Shown one piece after another: positions 59,364-64,000 of a stretch of DNA of 64,000 bases (the stretch's first letter is position 1; the number at the start of each line of letters is the position of its first letter). The stretch is taken from NCBI GenBank assembly GCA_037903475.1, contig JBAJFG010000085.1:1-64000 (forward strand), in the 5' to 3' direction. The stretch is from Ancylostoma caninum. Lineage: Eukaryota; Nematoda; Chromadorea; Rhabditida; Ancylostomatidae. The notes beneath the pieces were generated by a model that was given only the letters and a program-made list of their open reading frames with translations, made no database searches and had not been told where the DNA came from. Both the position numbers and the translations under genes were made by a program.

Positions 59364-60975
59364 TTAGATACTCAGATGGCCCATCTTCACTTGTTGTGCG
59401 AGCCTCAGCATCGCATCCATTCGGTTCTTTCTCTCGTCATCGTCATCCAGAATTAGCATGGCCGATCCATCCGTGTGGCGAACACGTCTGCCCATCTCGT
59501 TGGTGGCCTCCCTCGAGGTCGTTTCATCTCTCTCGGGATTCACTCTAAAGTCCATTTTGTCCATCTGTCATCTTCACTTTTCATTATATGACCAGCCCAT
59601 CGGTGTTTAGCTTTCGACACTTGTTCCGCTGGATCATGAAGACGGAATATTCGCCGTAAATCAGAGCTGCAAAGTCCGGCTCGCAGTTGTGCGCGCCGGT
59701 TGTACCTTAGAAAAGACCGTTCGAGCGCTCTATGCACAGTGCGTAGTGTCTTTGACGTGGTTGTCGTATCCGCCCACGTCTCCGCAGCGTAGAACAGTGC
59801 TGGAAGGTCCGTAGAATCAAAAAGATGAGCACTGAGGTCGAAATCCACCAGTTGATCTGCGGCTTCTCTGAGAGGCCCGAACGCGGCCCATGCTGCTCTT
59901 CTTCTTCTATCTAACTCTTCTTTAAGGTCATTCTCCATGTTCATTGAGCGTCCAAGGTACACATAGGACATCGTCTCCGTCATCTGGGATCCTTCAAGTT
60001 CTATTTCTTCTCCTTCACAGAAGACGTTCCTCATGAAGTTAATCTTTGTACTGTTCAATCTCGGCCCTATCCTCTTCCCAACATCGTTTAGCTTGCTTAG
60101 CATCACCTGCTCTTCATCGATACTGCTCGAAAAGAGGACGATGTCGTCTGCAAAACGAAAGTTTGAAAGGAATCTTCCATCGAATCGAATACCCCCTCGT
60201 CCCAATCGAGTGATTTCATTGCCCACTGTAAAGCGGCGGTAAACAGCCTAGGCGATATAGTGTCGCTCTGTCGCACTCCTTTTGCGACCGGAATGGTAAT
60301 GGGGCGATGGAAAAGATGCATCGCTGTAGAGCATTGATGGTAGCAGTCGGCTAATGTCCCCACATATGATGGATCCACTCCTTGGTCGACTAGTGCTGAC
60401 GGTATGGCCTTTGTTTCAACGCTATCGAATGCTTTTTCGTAATCGACGAAGGTTAGGGCGAGGGCTAAGCGGTATTCTCGGCAAACTTCCATAACCCTCG
60501 AAACAGTTTGGACATTGTCCATGCAGCTGAACTCCTGTCGGAATCCGGCCTGTTCTTGCGGTTGGGCTTCATCCAAGGTCCTCGATATGTTCATGAGAAT
60601 GATCTTTGTGAAAACCTTGTAAAGCACCCTCAGTAAACATATTGGACGGCAGTTCCGAAGGTCCTGCCTGTCACCTTTCTTGTGAAGAAGAAGGGTGCGC
60701 GAGGTTCTCCACAGGTTCGGGATCCTTCCTTTCTGAAGATACGATGACATATGTTCCGTGGGTATTACGTGTAGTCGATGCCCTCCAGATCGCAGGAGAT
60801 CGGCTGATATACGGTCAGGTCCTAGAGCTGTGCCGAGCTTCATGCTTCTGATCGCAACGCGGACTTCTGCGGAAAGAATCCGAGGTGTTTCATCACCAGC
60901 GGGGATATGTGGGTTTCTCACAAAAACTGAGAAGCGGAAAAGGCTTGTGTAGATCCTTTCCGCAATGGATTTCAT
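59364..60975 (-). pseudogene. RTE reverse transcriptase
   Basis: Frame 60975-60103 has AIRSMKLGTALGPDRISADL, LHKKGDRQDLRNCRPICLL, EQAGFRQEFSCMDNVQTV, FVDYEKAFDSVE and GVRQSDTISPRLFTAAL. A frameshift near 60200 leads to frame 60226-59540 with FADD (about 60154-60143), STKINFMR, the SYVYLGRSMNMEND block and HRWAGHIMKSEDDRWTKW. A second frameshift near 59560 leads to 59564-59364. The catalytic Asp pair is present, but the chain is broken at least twice and cannot work. Confidence 0.88.
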
Positions 60976-60999
60976 CTCACGACGGGAAGACGTGACGAT

Positions 61000-63150
61000 T
61001 CCCTCTTAGTTCAGTAGTACGGTCAACGAGACTTTGTAATCAAAGAGGTCCTTCCGACACTTCTTCAGACTTTTCCTTCCTTTTGCTTCCTCCAGAAGCT
61101 TCTTTCGCTTGTGCTTTTAGAGATCCTCCTGCAACGCTCTTCTGCAGTTGACATTGGCTAGCAACTGCTCGATATGTGATGCACTCGGGTCAAGCCTCAA
61201 AGCCCCTCTTTTCCCAAGCAGTTCTTTGGTGACCTTTGGAGTACGTTCCAATTTTGTCACTCAGGGTGTCGAGGCCCGTTCCGCACAGACTGATAGCTTT
61301 CGTAGAAGCAGCTCGTAATCTTCGGTTGGGTCCTTCATGTTGTGCCAGTCTATAGGGTGGTCCAAAATCACGGAGAGAAGGGCGCTGTGCGCGTTTTTCG
61401 ACTTATCTCGAGTTTTGGCGTTTTGCATCCAATCTCTTGCCGTTCATTTGTTCAATTGTACAGGTTCTTACAAAAATTTACCTAACACTATGATTTTTAG
61501 GAACAGCTAGGCCGTCAGTCAAGCTTAGTTTTACCACCCAAACACATTTTTTGTGTAGGCTTGGCGCGCATGTTGTGCTAATGTGTAAAATTTTACAAGA
61601 GGCACACTAAGCAGTACATCGAAAAGTACAAGGTGTGGGAAATAGAAAAACGTTAAAGTCATTGTGAATGGCCACCTATCTCGGTTATGAGATCCAGAAT
61701 TTCGTGCGGATACGCCGAAATTCAACACGGGCTGGGGGTGCTTTTCAATTCCAATCACCATCATCAAATGTATTGTGGGGGAAATACGTCTCAGAACTCT
61801 GAGATTAGAAGTTGATGAGCCTAGTAAGTTCCAATCCCCTCCATAAACAGTGAAAAAAAGAACCAGAAACAGCACTAGAGTACGTTTTTGCTCTGTTTCT
61901 GCACAGGAACTCATGTCCGCTTCCTCATAAATCTTTTTTTCACTACTCATTCGAGCAGATTTCTCGTCATGGTATTCATTCGAGGACAAAAACTGACTCC
62001 ACTCCCATGAAAATTGTTTTATCCCTGGAGCAAACACGTTTAGAAAGAGCAGATTATCTAGGAAGACTGCAATTCCGCGCCACGACTCGTTCGAATTCTT
62101 CATGTGTTTTCTCGCCGGTAATAGGAGAAATCGTGAGATGTGAAGGTAGATTTTGTTCATTGTAGAATGAAAAATATCGTATTGGAAACAAAATTGCCAA
62201 CTCGTTTTCCAACGTTAGATGTGAACCTTTTAGCGTGTCTCCGTAATTTTGGACCACCCTGTAGTTCAGATAGGGACTCCTCAAGAACCGTGCCGTCGTA
62301 CACAACTTCCTTCTTCCTCCTCTGCGATGATAAATGTTCTTTTCCATCTTGCAGCTGGACCGGATTTTTGCACGGAGGAGACGGTGATCGCATCCACAGC
62401 AGAATGATGGCACCACTGGTACCTCAAATAGACACCATCTTCGGTTTGTGAGGATGTGGTCGATCTCCGTGTGAGTCGTAGCATTGAGCGATTCCCATGT
62501 CCACCGACCATGATCTTTCTTCATGAAAATGGAGTTCTCATGGTAAAGGCATGCGGCGGACAGAAGCCCAGCGACACGATTACCGTTTTCGTTCCGGTCT
62601 CCTAATTCAAACCTTCCTATCCTGTACTCGTCTCCCTCTGCCTTCCCAAGTTTGGCATTGAAGTCTACAACAACTAATTTGTGGAAAGACTTCTCGTAGT
62701 GGATGACGTCCTATAACCTCTCGTAAAAAGCGTCTGAATTCGACTCATCAGCTGCGAGCGCTGGTAATTAATGATACTGACGGGCTCGTGATGCAGAAAG
62801 CGAAGATGGAGAATTGCCAGACGAGGTGACAGGATCTCGTGCGAATCCCCGAAATGGGCGACAGATGGGTGCACGAAAAAGTCAACGCCTCCAAGGTTTC
62901 GTGACGCAAACTTCTCACCACGAATGATGAGTGTTCCGTCACTCAGCTGTCAAACATCTTTCTTCTTTCTTCTGGTGTCCTGCTGTTTCGAGAAGAGCGT
63001 GAAGGTCGTCGTCTGTAGAGACAGTTCTGGCGTTATAAATGGAGAGCATGAAACACTCTCCATGGCCTGTCGTGCCCTTGTCGCCTTGGTCCGAAATCAA
63101 AGAGTCCGAAATCCGAATTCCAACAGTGCACACGTCAAAAATGTTCATAA
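61000..63150 (-). pseudogene. RTE endonuclease, split by an insertion
   Basis: LSIYNARTVSTDDDLHALLE (about 63060) starts the AP-like endonuclease. It is followed by [22 protein letters not shown] text near 62850, DFNAKLGKAEGDEYRIGRFE near 62650, and KKDHGRWTWESLNATTHTEI with DHILTNRRW and DHRLLRAKIR (62524-62350), the C-terminal Asp-His region. The frame then meets the inserted element. Beyond it, WHNMKDPTEDYELLLRKLSV (about 61345-61280) resumes the protein. Several frameshifts and stops (for example near 61266, 61119 and 61007) are present. Confidence 0.8.
61353..62261. mobile_element. Tc1/mariner-type element, 909 bp, within the RTE LINE
   Basis: Left end TAGGGTGGTCCAAAATCACG; complement of the right end CAGGGTGGTCCAAAATTACG. 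TA flanks both sides (61351-61352 and 62262-62263). The GGGTGGTCCAAAA core is typical of Tc1/mariner termini. The long frame inside (62160-61531, minus) has no transposase motif, so the element is non-autonomous or decayed. Confidence 0.85.
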
Positions 63151-63215
63151 GAACTCCGATATTACACAGGGGAGGAAAACCTGGTCAGTTGAGGACTACA
63201 TTAAAAGCAAATGAT

Positions 63216-64000
63216 ATTCTGAGGTACTCGAAAATCAAAGAATTGAGGGAAACCAACATGCATTGTTGCACAATGATTTCTGAGAGTGGGCCCCACGGTA
63301 ATACCACTGCGCACGCCAATGGCACGCTGAACATCTTCGACACGCGGGTCGCACGCACTGATTGTCTGAGACTGACGCACCTCTGTTTGCGCAGGAATGC
63401 ACCTTCTATAAATTCTTTCACTACCTTCAGAAGATTTGCCTTCACTTGGATAACTACCTATTAGCAAGGTAATGGTGCAGCTTCACGTTCAGATCTAATT
63501 TTCAGGCCATTAGCTGAAAACGTGCATAGAATACTATTCATAATATGTTAACATTTATGACGTAGCACCCCCCTCCATGTTTCTGTATGGGCCTATGATT
63601 TGATTTCTTTTCTTTTACTTTTTACTTTTTATTTTCTTTTACTACTCCAACCGCACAGATCAATGGTCGGGAGATATTCCATGCTACTGCCGAGATGATT
63701 CAATTTGTGACGACTGGTGTGAAGATGGTTTTTTTAAATTTTCTTCTCCTAATAAAGGAAACATGAGAAGTCGCGAAATCATACTTTTGTTCGATTATAA
63801 TAAGGTTGTAGACTGAAATACAACTAACGTGCTCTGTTCCTAAAATAATCCTGTGCCTTGCTTCCTAGAGCAGTCATGAGTTCTAGAGCAAGCATCAGTC
63901 ATTCTAGAACATATAAAATCATGGTAGATCATACTCAACCATAGCACAACCATCATCACCACCGTACGGTTTTCATCAATCTGTTTCATGAGTGCGCTCG
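63216..64000. other. Right-end stretch, no supported gene
   Basis: Open frames near 63185-63467 on both strands lack recognisable motifs; the nearest part may still be 5' sequence of the RTE element. A pyrimidine-rich run lies at 63598-63650. Near 63866-63910 the words TCTAGAGCA and TTCTAGA recur three to four times. Nothing else identified. Confidence 0.35.

Larger units (their letters stand above)
59346..63215 (-). mobile_element. RTE-type LINE, broken and interrupted
   Basis: Minus strand: endonuclease fragments (63150 to about 62260), an inserted Tc1/mariner-type element (61353-62261), the end of the endonuclease and linker (61350-61000), reverse transcriptase (60975-59540), C-terminal domain (59564-59364), and a terminal (TAAG)n array at 59365-59346. 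A short tandem tail of this kind and the single EN-RT layout are typical of RTE elements. Confidence 0.87.

Noticed and set aside
61531..62160. 209-codon minus-strand frame
   Set aside because: It fills the 909-bp Tc1/mariner-type insertion but shows no transposase motif and has features of chance translation.

Overview
The window is eukaryotic and nematode-like, most plausibly from a strongylid (clade V, hookworm-type) genome. The evidence is short introns (about 26-340 nt, many under 70) with TTTCAG-type acceptors, splice acceptors sitting 5-7 nt before start codons (possible spliced-leader sites), and a repeat community typical of these worms: RTE and CR1-like LINEs, a Penelope-like element with a GIY-YIG domain, and a BEL/Pao-like element carrying an env related to phlebovirus-class glycoproteins. 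No bacterial features, CRISPR array or intact tRNA/rRNA gene was seen. The species is inference only.

Host genes are few and lie at the left. At 4.8-5.6 kb there is a small four-exon leucine-rich-repeat protein gene. About 440 bp downstream on the same strand, at 6.07-9.0 kb, is a 13-exon gene for a 418-residue protein that I cannot assign to a family; all twelve of its junctions keep the reading frame. The pair could form a nematode operon. A weaker two-exon candidate lies on the minus strand near 50.6-51.0 kb.

Almost everything else is repeat-derived. 0-1.4 kb: G-rich minisatellite (about 60-bp monomers in a 181-bp higher-order unit). 11.0-11.6 kb: AT-rich tandem repeat and a mariner transposase remnant. 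13.1 kb: tRNA-derived SINE-like sequence. 14.2-18.5 kb: nearly full-length but broken CR1-type LINE (minus). 19.7-21.8 kb: a second, truncated CR1/Jockey-like LINE (plus). 18.6-29 kb: three copies of an unassigned dispersed repeat, the third split by a large palindrome that is itself split by a 1.28-kb mariner-type element. 23.9-25.5 kb: an old fold-back element. 31.9-36.2 kb: PIF/Harbinger transposon with decayed transposase and convergent Myb/SANT-like gene. 36.4-36.9 kb: CCGCGG-rich MITE. 37.3-45.5 kb: long (GT)n and (CA)n arrays in inverted orientation around a rearranged BEL/Pao-like element. 46.9-47.7 kb: non-autonomous Helitron. 53.7-57.1 kb: Penelope-like element with inverted terminal copies and hammerhead-like motifs. 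58.0-59.2 kb: fold-back element holding a hAT MITE with a clean 8-bp duplication. 59.3-63.2 kb: RTE LINE interrupted by a 909-bp Tc1/mariner-type element.

The mobile elements do not work together as a pathway. They show layered insertion history, and nearly all their genes are broken. The items most worth follow-up are the unassigned 13-exon gene, the rearranged env-bearing element, the Penelope element with ribozyme-like ends and the three-level nested insertion.
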